From Gemmatimonadota bacterium (GTDB taxonomy: Bacteria; Gemmatimonadota; Gemmatimonadetes; Longimicrobiales; Gaopeijiaceae), in assembly GCA_009692205.1 (NCBI GenBank), contig SHZR01000003.1, forward strand, positions 89,719-153,718: 64,000 nt of DNA. The letters are read 5' to 3'. This document shows positions 17,040-25,926 of the stretch, piece by piece; positions within the stretch are counted from its first letter, which is position 1; each line of letters begins with the position of its first letter. A program made the position numbers and the translations under genes. Under the pieces are notes generated by a model. The model searched no databases and was not told where the DNA came from. It saw only the letters and a list, made by a program, of their open reading frames with translations.

Positions 17040-19304
17040 ATGACCTGGATTTCGGACGGGGCCATGGGCTGCGACGGTCGGGCGCGGCACACCTGGCTCG
17101 CGCTCGCCTGTCGCGCACTCACCATTGGCGCCGTTTCCGCCTTGGTAGGGCCCCGCGATGCCCAGGCCCAGGAGGCTCGCGAGAGCTACCAGATGCCGGC
17201 GGTCAGGGTCGCCGACCGCCCCGAGGTTGACGGGGACCTCAGCGACGCCGTCTGGGAGAGCGCGGCGCTCATCGACGCGTTCGTGCAGCAGGAACCCACC
17301 GAGGGTGCGCCTGCGACCGAGCGCACGGAGGTCCGCGTCCTCTACACGGGAAGCAGCCTCTTCGTAGCAGTCCACGCCTTCGACTCCGAGCCCGACCTGG
17401 TCATCGCGACCGAGATGCGCCGTGACGGCAACCGCATCTTCGACGAGGACAACTTCGAGATCATCCTCGACACGTTCATGGACTCCAGGTCCGCGTACAT
17501 GTTCGTGGTGACACCTCTCGGTGCCCAGCTGGACCAGCAGGTCTTCGACGAGGGAGGCCGCGACCGGCGCGGGAGCGCGCTCGCCGTCAACCGTGACTGG
17601 GACGGCGTCTGGTCTGTCTCGGCACACCGGACGGCGGACGGCTGGGTGGCCGAGATCGAGATCCCGATGGTCACGCTGCGCTTCCCCGACTCCGATCCCC
17701 AGTCGTGGGGGATCAACTTCATGCGCGACATCCGGCGCAAGAACGAGCAGGTGTTTTGGGCGCCGATCCCGCGCGAGTTCAGCCTTACGAGGGTCAGCCT
17801 GGCGGGGAGTCTTACGGACCTCGCGTCGCTCGACCGCGGGCTCGACCTGCGCATCAAGCCGTACGTGACCGGGGGAGGGCGCTACAAGTTCCAATCGGGC
17901 ATCGACGACGTCAGGTCGCCGGACGGCGACGTGGGGCTCGACGTGAAGTACGGGGTGACGCCCAGCCTCAACCTGGACCTCACGGTCAACACGGACTTCT
18001 CCCAGGCCGAGGTCGACAACGAGCAGGTCAACCTGACGCGCTTCGCGCTGTTCTTCCCCGAGAAGCGCGAGTTCTTCCTCGAGAACGCGAACCAGTTCAA
18101 CGTGGGGACGCCGAACAGCCTCGGCAGGATCGCAGACCTGTTCTTCAGCCGCCGCATCGGTCTCACCCCCGCGGGGACCCGGGTGCCGATCCTGGGTGGA
18201 GCGCGCCTCACGGGGAAGGTGGGGAGCAACAACATCGCCCTGATGGACATCCAGACCCGCGAGGCGTTCGGACAGTCCGGCGACAATTTCCTGGTGGCGC
18301 GCTACAGCCGTGACATCTTCGGCGTCTCGGAGATCGGCGCTCTCGTCATCAATAAGCAGGCCGACAACGGCGGGCACTACAACCGCACGCTCGCGGCGAA
18401 CATGAACCTCGTGCCGACCGCCGCCCTCACGATCGATGGCTTCATCGCGGGCACCGACACCAAGGGCGTAGGAGGCGGTGAGCTCGCCGGCCACCTGCGC
18501 GCGGGGTGGCTCGACCAGTCGTGGAGGATCTACGCCGAGTACGAGGACTTCGGCGACAGCTTCAACCCCGAGGTCGGCTTCGTGCCGCGAGTGGGCATGC
18601 GCCGCTCCAAGATCCACTTCGAGCGCAATCCGCGGCCGGACTTCTTGGGCATCCGCATGATGGAGCCGATGACGTACCTCGAGTACATCACGGACCGCAC
18701 CGGGCGGATGGTGACGCGCAATTGGCACTTCATGCTGGGCACCATCTTCGACAACGGCGCGTACCTGGTGGTGCGGCACAACAACCATTTCGATCGCATC
18801 GACGACCCGTTCCGGGTCGGCGGCGTCACGGTCGATCCGGGTGACTACCGGTTCCACGACACGAGCATCTCATTCAACAGCGATCAGTCGCGCCGCTTCT
18901 ACTATCGACTCAACGTGCAGCCGGCGACGTTCTACGGTGGCGATCGAACCGACTACTCCGCCGATATCGGCTTCCGTTTGACGAGCCAGCTCGCCGCCGG
19001 TGCCGGGTTCTCGAGGAACGACGTATCGATCCCGAATGGCGATTTCGTCGCGGACATCGGCTCGTTCCAGGTCGACTACGCGTTCTCTCCCACGACCTCC
19101 CTGCGGAGTCTCACGCAGTACAACTCGCTGTCCGAGCAGTTGAGCACGAGCGCGCGGCTCCGCTACATCTTCCGACCCGGCAGCGACATCTACGTCGTGT
19201 ACGACGAGGTGCGCAGGGACACGACGATTCCGCTGGACCCATTCGTGAACGAGTTCCGCGATCGCCAGCTCGTCATCAAGATGACCTACCTGCTCTCGTT
19301 CTGA
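17040..19304 (+). CDS. DUF5916 outer-membrane protein with N-terminal CBM9-like domain (1)
   Basis: The 754-residue protein has a signal peptide ending AQAQ, then a carbohydrate-binding-9-like beta-sandwich (about 50-230; VDGDLSDAVWESA, FVAVHAFDSEP, WVAEIEIPMVTLRF), then the DUF5916 C-terminal part with NTDFSQAEVDNEQVNLTRF and FFPEKREFFLEN. The rest alternates like an outer-membrane barrel and ends in LVIKMTYLLSF, with the terminal Phe expected for BAM substrates. Family function is not established; a role in binding or passage of substrates at the outer membrane is inference. The ATG at 17040 was chosen over a TTG at 17022. Two paralogs are at 32149 and 61118. It is divergent from the toxin-antitoxin remnant. 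Confidence 0.88.
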   Translation: MTWISDGAMGCDGRARHTWLALACRALTIGAVSALVGPRDAQAQEARESYQMPAVRVADRPEVDGDLSDAVWESAALIDAFVQQEPTEGAPATERTEVRVLYTGSSLFVAVHAFDSEPDLVIATEMRRDGNRIFDEDNFEIILDTFMDSRSAYMFVVTPLGAQLDQQVFDEGGRDRRGSALAVNRDWDGVWSVSAHRTADGWVAEIEIPMVTLRFPDSDPQSWGINFMRDIRRKNEQVFWAPIPREFSLTRVSLAGSLTDLASLDRGLDLRIKPYVTGGGRYKFQSGIDDVRSPDGDVGLDVKYGVTPSLNLDLTVNTDFSQAEVDNEQVNLTRFALFFPEKREFFLENANQFNVGTPNSLGRIADLFFSRRIGLTPAGTRVPILGGARLTGKVGSNNIALMDIQTREAFGQSGDNFLVARYSRDIFGVSEIGALVINKQADNGGHYNRTLAANMNLVPTAALTIDGFIAGTDTKGVGGGELAGHLRAGWLDQSWRIYAEYEDFGDSFNPEVGFVPRVGMRRSKIHFERNPRPDFLGIRMMEPMTYLEYITDRTGRMVTRNWHFMLGTIFDNGAYLVVRHNNHFDRIDDPFRVGGVTVDPGDYRFHDTSISFNSDQSRRFYYRLNVQPATFYGGDRTDYSADIGFRLTSQLAAGAGFSRNDVSIPNGDFVADIGSFQVDYAFSPTTSLRSLTQYNSLSEQLSTSARLRYIFRPGSDIYVVYDEVRRDTTIPLDPFVNEFRDRQLVIKMTYLLSF

Positions 19305-19316
19305 TCGGACGCGAGG

Positions 19317-20843
19317 CTAGGGGTAGAGGTCGCCTCTGATCTCGGTCATGTCCATGCGATTCACTTCGTCGATGATCTTGGCGAAGGCCTGCACCGTGTT
19401 CTGTAGCCCCGTTGCGGGCACGAGCTCAGGTGTGTCCATCGACGTGTGATAGAAGGTGTGGTCGATGATGTGTAGGCTCGGGGCCACGGGCGGGAACGCC
19501 CCTAGCTCCCCTCCGGGGTTGTTCTCGGGAGCGGCGTAGGTCGCCACTCCGAAGTCACGCCAGGTCTGCCGCACCATGTCGCGGAAGCGGTCGGTGCCGC
19601 TCGCGTACCACCGCCGCGCGCTGACCGTATTCGAGTAGACGAGTCCGTCGGGGCCGGCGTATCCTCGGCTGCCGCTGCCCGGGCTCGCAATGTAGGTCTG
19701 CGTCTGGGACAGGTGCTCCATGTTGATGACGACCGCGGTCCGGTCGAGCTCGGGACGCATCGCCTCCACCATCCAGAAGCTGCCGGTGGGGGTGCCGTTC
19801 AGTCCGGGGACCTCGTGGTGACAGCATATGCCGGCGAAGATGATGTTCCGTCTGCGCTCGGCCTGCGGCACGGCGGCGAAGTACTCGGCCAAGGCCACCA
19901 TCCCGGCGACGCCCGAGGCGTTGTCGAGGGCGCCTTGGAAGAAGGCGTCGAAGTGCGCGACGATCACGATGTTCTCGTCCGTGGTGCCGGGCAGCATCCC
20001 GTAGACGTCACCAGAGCGGAGCCCCGGCACGTGCTCCACGTTCGCGCGTAGGTGCAGCGTGGGACGCTGGCCCCGTCCGATCATCCCCTCCACGAGATCC
20101 CCGTCGTGGAGACCCACCATGAAGGCCGGCACTGGGTAGACGTTGCCCATAGGCTGCACCTCAGGATTCCCCTGGATGCCGAAGACCCATACGATCGCGG
20201 CCGCTCCGCGCTCCACCGCGCGGGCTGCGCCGGGGTGCCCCGAATGCCCACGCGCGGTCGGGCGGGGCATCGCGATGACGAACGCGGCCTTGCCGCGCAC
20301 GTCGCGTCCGATGAAGTCGCTCTCGGCTCCGAGTCCTAGCCAGACCGGCTCCAGGTCCAAGCCTTCCGGCGGTGTGCCTATCCCGTCGTACGGCAGGTTC
20401 GCCGACTCGAGCTCGACGGTCCGGCCTTCCGCGGTGACGGACAGCTCCCACGACTGGGGCACCCACTGCGGATCCAGATCGTACATCTGGTCGTGAACGT
20501 TCTGGACCCCGGCGCGTCGGAGCTGGCTGCCGATCCACTCGCGCACGCGGTCGTGGTACGGTTGCCCGGCGATCAGCCCCCAGTATTGATGCCCGTCGTC
20601 CCGACTACGCCGTGCGATCGCGACGATCTCCTCGACGTGACCCTTGATCCGATACCCGTCGATCCGCTCGTAGCGCTCTTCCCCGGGCGGCAGCCGCCAC
20701 CACAGGTACTCCGCTTCCTGCATGGGCCGATTCGGATTCGCTGCGTCCTGCGCGCTGAGAAGGTTCACTCCACACAGCAGGAGCGCGCTCGCCGCCGTCG
20801 CGATCCTCATAATGCCACGATGCCATCCGCTGGCCCGGTTCAT
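19317..20843 (-). CDS. M28-family zinc aminopeptidase, exported
   Basis: The 508-residue protein has a Sec signal (ending LSAQ), a PA-like insert (about 130-260) and an M28 catalytic domain. Metal ligands appear as AHFDAF (His, Asp), GALDNASGVAG (bridging Asp), HHEVPG (catalytic and ligand Glu) and DHTFYHTSMDTPE near the C-terminus (final His). M28 enzymes remove N-terminal residues from peptides, or act on glutamate-carboxypeptidase-type substrates. The ATG at 20843 has GGAGGAG six to eight bases upstream. The gene is convergent with the DUF5916 gene (12-base gap) and follows quinoprotein B on the same strand. The unit may supply amino acids; specificity is not predictable. Confidence 0.88.
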   Translation of the reverse strand: MNRASGWHRGIMRIATAASALLLCGVNLLSAQDAANPNRPMQEAEYLWWRLPPGEERYERIDGYRIKGHVEEIVAIARRSRDDGHQYWGLIAGQPYHDRVREWIGSQLRRAGVQNVHDQMYDLDPQWVPQSWELSVTAEGRTVELESANLPYDGIGTPPEGLDLEPVWLGLGAESDFIGRDVRGKAAFVIAMPRPTARGHSGHPGAARAVERGAAAIVWVFGIQGNPEVQPMGNVYPVPAFMVGLHDGDLVEGMIGRGQRPTLHLRANVEHVPGLRSGDVYGMLPGTTDENIVIVAHFDAFFQGALDNASGVAGMVALAEYFAAVPQAERRRNIIFAGICCHHEVPGLNGTPTGSFWMVEAMRPELDRTAVVINMEHLSQTQTYIASPGSGSRGYAGPDGLVYSNTVSARRWYASGTDRFRDMVRQTWRDFGVATYAAPENNPGGELGAFPPVAPSLHIIDHTFYHTSMDTPELVPATGLQNTVQAFAKIIDEVNRMDMTEIRGDLYP

Positions 20844-20904
20844 TGGCTACTCCTCCATGTGCTGTGTGCGATGATATTCGCGACGCCGTGGGAGACGCCG
20901 AGCA

Positions 20905-23064
20905 CTACGGCAGCGTCAACGCTACGAGCGAGCCTGGAAAGTCCCCGTGGATGCTCCCGATCTGCACCACGATGTACTGCTTGCCTTCATGCATGTACGT
21001 CATCATCCCGTACTGGCCGGGGGCCGGAAGCGGGACGCTCGCGAGGATCTCGCCGGTCCGCTTGTCGCGGGCATGGAGCTCCAGAGGGGCGTCGGGAGGG
21101 ACCAGAGCGCCGCCCTGGCTCAGCGCCCTGGTCTGGACCAGGAGGTCGCCCATGACCATCTGGATCGACCAGCCGGCTCCCCCCGAGTTGGGAATCGTCA
21201 GCCCCGCCAGCCGAGGGTTGTTCCGGATCCGTTCGAGAGTCTCGCCGACCGGCAGCGACCAGATCCGCTCGCCCGTGTTCATCTGGTAGGCGGAGAGCTG
21301 GTTGTCCATGGGCTTCCAGAGCCGCAGGCCGTCGATCGTGGGTAGGCCCCCTCCACCGCCGGGCAGCCACGCGGCCACCGTGGTACCCGTGGTCGGCGTG
21401 GTGTTGGGGAGGGCACCGTCCACAGGCGTGGCGTAGTTCGGGTCGTCCACGTCCACCCCGCCCGTGGGCTCCATGAACCCGGGGGCGCTGCAGTTCCGGC
21501 TGTGCGACGCGTACATCATGCCCGTGGTGGGATCCGCGACCGGCGGATGGGGGATGACGTTCCCTGCCCCCTGGCACCCCACGTTGTTGACGTAGTCGTT
21601 GCCGTGATTGATGGGAAGCGGAGGCACGTAGAGGCCCCCGACCCGATATCGACTGAGGATCTCCAGGGCCTGCTGCTTGAGCTCGGGCGTGTAGTCGATG
21701 ACGAACTCCTCCGTCAGCCCGCTCAACACGATCGGGTCCACCGGTTCCGGCCGGGTCGGGTAAGGCTGAGTGGGTGCCGTGTAGTTGCCTGGGACCTGCG
21801 TCTGCATGACCGGGCGTTCCACGATCGGCCAGATCGGCTCACCGGTCTCTCGGTTGAACGCGAAGATGAGGCCTTGCTTCGTGTTCTGGATCAGCGCAGG
21901 GATCCGTCGTCCGTCCACCGTGAGGTCCATCAGCATGGGTGGGGTAGGGAGGTCGTAGTTCCACTGGTCGCTGTGGTGGATCTGGAAGTGCCACCGCCGC
22001 TCGCCCGTCCGCACGTCCAACGCGATGACGCTGCCGCCGAAGAGGTTGTGGCCCGGGCGGTGCCCGGCGTACGACTGGATGGTCGACGCGTTGGTCACGA
22101 GGTACACGAGCCCGAGCGCTGGATCGGCGGACGCCGGAGCCCACGACGCCATGTTCCCCGAGTAAGTCCAGGCATCATTCTCCCACGTCTCGTGGCCGAA
22201 CTCGCCCGGCCTCGGGATGATGTGGAACTTCCACAGGAACGATCCGGTCCTTGCGTCGAAGCCCATGATGTCGCCGGGGACGTTCTCGATCCGGGTCTGG
22301 CCGTAGGCCGGCTCGTGGCCCACGAGCGCCACGACCACGCCGTTCACCACGATCGGCGGCGCCGAGCTCGTGACCATCCCGAGCTCGCGGGGAATCCCGT
22401 AGTCTGGGTCGTAGGTTCCGCCTCCGGCCTGATAGTCTCGCCACCGGCCCCAGTCCCCAACCAGGTCCGGAATCAGATCGACGACCCCCGACCGGGAAAA
22501 GCCGTCCAGTGCTACCGGCGCGCCCCAATTCTCCAGCGGTAGGCCGGTCTTGGCGTCGAGCGCCCAGAGGAAGAAGGCGGGCGTCGTGATGAAGATCACT
22601 CCCCGCCCGTCCACCTCGGCGTAGGCGACACCTTTCCCGTACGCCTGCCTCGGAGAGCGCTGGTGCCTGACGGTCTCGGGCTCGCGGAAGGTCCACAGCG
22701 TCTCGCCCGTGGCGGGGTCGATCGCCACCACCTGCCGGCGCGGCGTGGCCACCGTGTAGAGTATCCCATCGACGTAGATCGGGGTGGAGCGCGAGAAGTA
22801 GTCGACGTTGGGACCGAAGTTGTCGCCCCTCCAGATCCACGCCTGCTGGAGGTCCGCGAAGTTGTCCGCGTTGATCTGCGTCAGCGGCGAGGAGCGGGTA
22901 TGCCCTGCGTCTCCGCCCAAATAGCGCCACTCGCCGTTTTCCGTCCCTGGCAAGCGCTGAGCGAGGGCGGGCGTGGCTGTCCCCACGAAGACCGCGACGG
23001 CGAGGCCGAGGCAGTGCAAGACGGTACCCCTCGGCCTCCCCGCCTCGGTCGACGTCAGTTCCAT
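20905..23064 (-). CDS. PQQ-dependent quinoprotein dehydrogenase (quinoprotein B)
   Basis: The 719-residue exported quinoprotein has a signal ending ALAQ. Its mature start, LPGTENGEWRYLGGDAGHTR, is shared with quinoproteins D, E and F. Propeller blade motifs include AIDPATGETLWTF and ALDVRTGERRWHF. IPRPGEFGHETWENDAW and HHSDQWNYD carry the Trp/Asp residues expected near PQQ. It probably oxidises an alcohol and reduces a cytochrome c. The ATG at 23064 overlaps the stop of the upstream NHL gene by ten bases (CAATGGAACTGA), so the two are translationally coupled. The longer frame to 23298 lies within the NHL gene and is rejected. Confidence 0.9.
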   Translation of the reverse strand: MELTSTEAGRPRGTVLHCLGLAVAVFVGTATPALAQRLPGTENGEWRYLGGDAGHTRSSPLTQINADNFADLQQAWIWRGDNFGPNVDYFSRSTPIYVDGILYTVATPRRQVVAIDPATGETLWTFREPETVRHQRSPRQAYGKGVAYAEVDGRGVIFITTPAFFLWALDAKTGLPLENWGAPVALDGFSRSGVVDLIPDLVGDWGRWRDYQAGGGTYDPDYGIPRELGMVTSSAPPIVVNGVVVALVGHEPAYGQTRIENVPGDIMGFDARTGSFLWKFHIIPRPGEFGHETWENDAWTYSGNMASWAPASADPALGLVYLVTNASTIQSYAGHRPGHNLFGGSVIALDVRTGERRWHFQIHHSDQWNYDLPTPPMLMDLTVDGRRIPALIQNTKQGLIFAFNRETGEPIWPIVERPVMQTQVPGNYTAPTQPYPTRPEPVDPIVLSGLTEEFVIDYTPELKQQALEILSRYRVGGLYVPPLPINHGNDYVNNVGCQGAGNVIPHPPVADPTTGMMYASHSRNCSAPGFMEPTGGVDVDDPNYATPVDGALPNTTPTTGTTVAAWLPGGGGGLPTIDGLRLWKPMDNQLSAYQMNTGERIWSLPVGETLERIRNNPRLAGLTIPNSGGAGWSIQMVMGDLLVQTRALSQGGALVPPDAPLELHARDKRTGEILASVPLPAPGQYGMMTYMHEGKQYIVVQIGSIHGDFPGSLVALTLP

Positions 23065-24299
23065 TGGCGCAACTGCTGTCCCACCAACTTGGCTGGATCG
23101 GCGCCCGGCCGCGGGACGAATTTCTGAACGCGGCCCGCGAAGACTTCTGCGATGTAGAGGTTGCCGTTCTGGTCGGTCGTGAGCGAGTGCGGGCCATTGA
23201 AGTGACCGTACTCGTTTCCCGGCGTTCCCCAACCGTAGAGGTAGTTTCCGTCCAGATCGAACTTGAGGACTCGACCGGTTCCGCCGTCCGCGACCCAAAC
23301 GAATTCCTCCCCCGACGGTTCGGTCATGATCTCGATCGTGTACGGCAGCGATTCCCCGCGGGGCCCCGTCGGGAACATGAACTGGAACTGCCCGTTCTCG
23401 TCGAACACCTGGATCCGGGCGTGCGCACGATCCGAGACGTAGAGCAACCGGTTGCTGCCGATCGCTATCGCATGGACCGTGTCGAACTCGTAAGGACCCG
23501 GATTGTTAGGATCGGCCGGTGCCTGGCCCCAATCCATGATGAAGTTGTCGTTCGCGTCGTACTTCGCCACCCGGGTTCCAACGTAGCCGTCACTGATGAA
23601 GTACGTGCCGTCCGGGAGCCACGCGATGTCCGTCGGACGCGAGAAGTTGTTCGGCCCGCGTCCGGGCACGCCCTGCTCTCCGTGCGTGAGCAAGAGCTCC
23701 CCGTCATAGGTGAACTTGTGGATCTGGTGGAGGTTGTCGTCCACGATCCAGATGTGCTTCTCGGGATCGTACGGGCTGATCTTGATCTTGTGGGGTCCTC
23801 GCCCGCCGCGTACGTCGAAGAGCTTGTCATGCTGCGGCCAGTACTCGACCAGGTCGCCGTTGGAGTTCACGGCGATGATGACGTGCACGTAGCGCCGCTC
23901 GTACCCGCGACTGCCGTCGTCGTCGGTGGGTGGAGCGTTCCCCCGGAACGGATCGATCAGGGCGTACGGCGTCCACGGCGCATTGCCGGCAGGCAGAGGC
24001 AGCTCACCCCGCGTGGCGATCCAGATCTTGTCAGGGCTCTCGGCGAAGACCGCCCCCTGGGATCCCCACGTCCAGCCCGCGTGCGAGTGCGCGTCGTCCG
24101 GCAGACCGTTCGGCCACGCCTCTGGCCGGAGGTAATGGCCGTAGAGCTCCTGGCCATCGTGGACCAGCGCGCCAGCCATGGCGCCGCTCATGCCCTCGGT
24201 TGCGGATGCGGACTCCTGCGGCTCGCATCCGGCAGCGGCGAGGGCTCCGACGAGCGCGAACGCGGTCAAGAACCTGTGAGATGTCGAATTCGTGGGCAT
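23055..24299 (-). CDS. NHL-repeat/six-bladed propeller lipoprotein, coupled to quinoprotein B
   Basis: The 414-residue lipoprotein (lipobox AAAGC, Cys about 25) is made of NHL-type blades: HIWIVDDNLHQIHKFTYDG, LLYVSDRAHARIQVFDENG and NLYIAEVFAGRVQKFVP mark successive blades of a six-bladed propeller. Such proteins bind ligands or partners; some are lyases or lactonases (PAL, SMP-30 relatives), so an enzymatic role cannot be excluded. The ATG at 24299 has AGGAGG five bases upstream. The ten-base overlap with quinoprotein B suggests a functional pair, perhaps as an outer-membrane or periplasmic partner. Similar NHL/quinoprotein neighbours recur at 46-49 kb. Confidence 0.85.
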   Translation of the reverse strand: MPTNSTSHRFLTAFALVGALAAAGCEPQESASATEGMSGAMAGALVHDGQELYGHYLRPEAWPNGLPDDAHSHAGWTWGSQGAVFAESPDKIWIATRGELPLPAGNAPWTPYALIDPFRGNAPPTDDDGSRGYERRYVHVIIAVNSNGDLVEYWPQHDKLFDVRGGRGPHKIKISPYDPEKHIWIVDDNLHQIHKFTYDGELLLTHGEQGVPGRGPNNFSRPTDIAWLPDGTYFISDGYVGTRVAKYDANDNFIMDWGQAPADPNNPGPYEFDTVHAIAIGSNRLLYVSDRAHARIQVFDENGQFQFMFPTGPRGESLPYTIEIMTEPSGEEFVWVADGGTGRVLKFDLDGNYLYGWGTPGNEYGHFNGPHSLTTDQNGNLYIAEVFAGRVQKFVPRPGADPAKLVGQQLRQWN

Positions 24300-24403
24300 G
24301 AGATCCTCCTTGTCGGTCAGCTCAACCAAGCATGAGAATTGACGCTCCTCGCCGCCCGCGCCAGGTGAGGGGGCGGATGCCCCCGCGCTGCGCCAGGACC
24401 GGC

Positions 24404-25924
24404 TCAGTCGGCGACGCCCTCCGGCTCGCTCCTTGGCTCGAGGCTCGCCATCTCCGCGGCCAGCATGGTCTCGCCGGCGTGTTGCGGCACGCCGAGCGAG
24501 AAGTCGATGCGCGGGAGGAAGGCACTGGCGACCAGTGCGGCCGCAGCCATAGCGGTCCCGGCCCAGAACACCGACCGCAGCGCTTCGGCCAGGCTCTCCC
24601 GGCCGGCCGCGTCGAGCGGTCCGCCGGCTTGCCCGACCGACGTGAGCGCGGTCTCCACCGCACCGCTGGTGAGCCCTCGCGCCAGCAACGCACCCATCAC
24701 GGCGACGCCGACCGCCGATCCGACGCTTCGAGAAAACTGATTGAGCGAGGTCGCCAGTCCGAGCTGCGAACGCTCGACGCCGTGCTGCACGGCCAGAAGC
24801 AGCGAGAGCAACGACAGACCGAGCCCGCAGCCGAGCACCACCAACGCGACGACGAGCATCGTGCTCGTCGTGTCGACGCTCAGGCGGGTCAGCATCGCAT
24901 AACCGACGACGAGCAGGGCCACGCCGGTCGTGGTCGTGAGCCGATAACTGACATGACCCAGCAAACGAGCGCTGAGAACGGACGTCGCCACCCATCCAAG
25001 GAACAGTGGGGTGAGCGCCTGCCCGGCCGAGGTCGCTGTGCCGCCCAGCACCTCCTGGACGAACAGCGGAACGAATGCGATCGCACCGAACATGGAGGTG
25101 CCGACCAGAAATACCACGAGCAGCGAGCGGCTGACGAGCGGGTTGCGAAGCAGATCCAGCGGGAGGATCGGCTCCTCGGCGCGCCTCTCGACGATCACGA
25201 AAGCCACCGTCATCACTGCGGTCGCGAGTACCCACACGCCCAACATCGAGCTCGTGGCGCTCAACGCCAACAACAGCGCTGTCACGCCGCTGAACAGGAG
25301 AGCGGCGCCGAGCCAGTCGACGCGCACGCTCGGCTGGCGTGCCGCCGCCGGATAACCGAGCGCGAGTACCGCCGAGGCGACCAGCCCCAGCGGCAGGTTC
25401 AGGAAGAACACCCATCGCCAGGAGAATTCGTCGGTGATGTATCCCCCCACGAGCGGACCCCCAATCGACGCCACGCCCCAGACGCCGCTGAAGAGCGCCT
25501 GTACGCCGGCGCGCTCCCTGAGCGTGTAGAGCTCTCCGACGATCGTCATGCTCAGCGGGATCACCGCTCCCGCACCGAGCCCCTGGATCGCACGAAACAC
25601 GATCAACTGCGTCATCGACCCCGCCGCGCCGGAAAGCGCCGAGCCGAGCACGAACACGCCGATGCCCGTGAGATAGAGCTTGCGATGCCCGTAGAGATCC
25701 GAGAGGCGCCCCCAGATCGGAACCGACGCGGTGGAGGTGAGGAGATACGCCGAGAACACCCAGCTGTAGTGAGCCAGGCCGCCGAGCGTCGCGACGACGG
25801 TCGGAATGGCCGTGCTGACGACGGTGGCCTCGAGCGCGCCGAGGCTCATCCCCAGGAGCAGTCCCGCCGTGATGACCCTGCGGCGTGCAAGGCTGAGGGG
25901 GGGATGCGACCCGCCCACGCTCAA
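24404..25924 (-). CDS. MFS transporter, DHA2 (EmrB/QacA-like) family
   Basis: The 506-residue inner-membrane protein has about 14 hydrophobic segments, the DHA2 layout for proton-driven drug or metabolite export. Motif A is WGRLSDLYGHRKLY (loop 2-3), and motif C-like GVASIGGPLVGGYITDEFSWRWVFFLNLP is typical of EmrB/QacA relatives. It starts with TTG (25924) two bases after the amidohydrolase stop; a GTG two codons later is also possible. This spacing implies coupling. The exported compound may be a substrate or product of the amidohydrolase, but no EmrA-like partner is present. The 104 bases before the NHL gene hold no gene. Confidence 0.9.
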   Translation of the reverse strand: MSVGGSHPPLSLARRRVITAGLLLGMSLGALEATVVSTAIPTVVATLGGLAHYSWVFSAYLLTSTASVPIWGRLSDLYGHRKLYLTGIGVFVLGSALSGAAGSMTQLIVFRAIQGLGAGAVIPLSMTIVGELYTLRERAGVQALFSGVWGVASIGGPLVGGYITDEFSWRWVFFLNLPLGLVASAVLALGYPAAARQPSVRVDWLGAALLFSGVTALLLALSATSSMLGVWVLATAVMTVAFVIVERRAEEPILPLDLLRNPLVSRSLLVVFLVGTSMFGAIAFVPLFVQEVLGGTATSAGQALTPLFLGWVATSVLSARLLGHVSYRLTTTTGVALLVVGYAMLTRLSVDTTSTMLVVALVVLGCGLGLSLLSLLLAVQHGVERSQLGLATSLNQFSRSVGSAVGVAVMGALLARGLTSGAVETALTSVGQAGGPLDAAGRESLAEALRSVFWAGTAMAAAALVASAFLPRIDFSLGVPQHAGETMLAAEMASLEPRSEPEGVAD

Positions 25925-25926
25925 CT

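Noticed and set aside
16998..18857. 619-codon minus-strand frame
   Set aside because: It is antisense to the first DUF5916 gene and shows no motifs.
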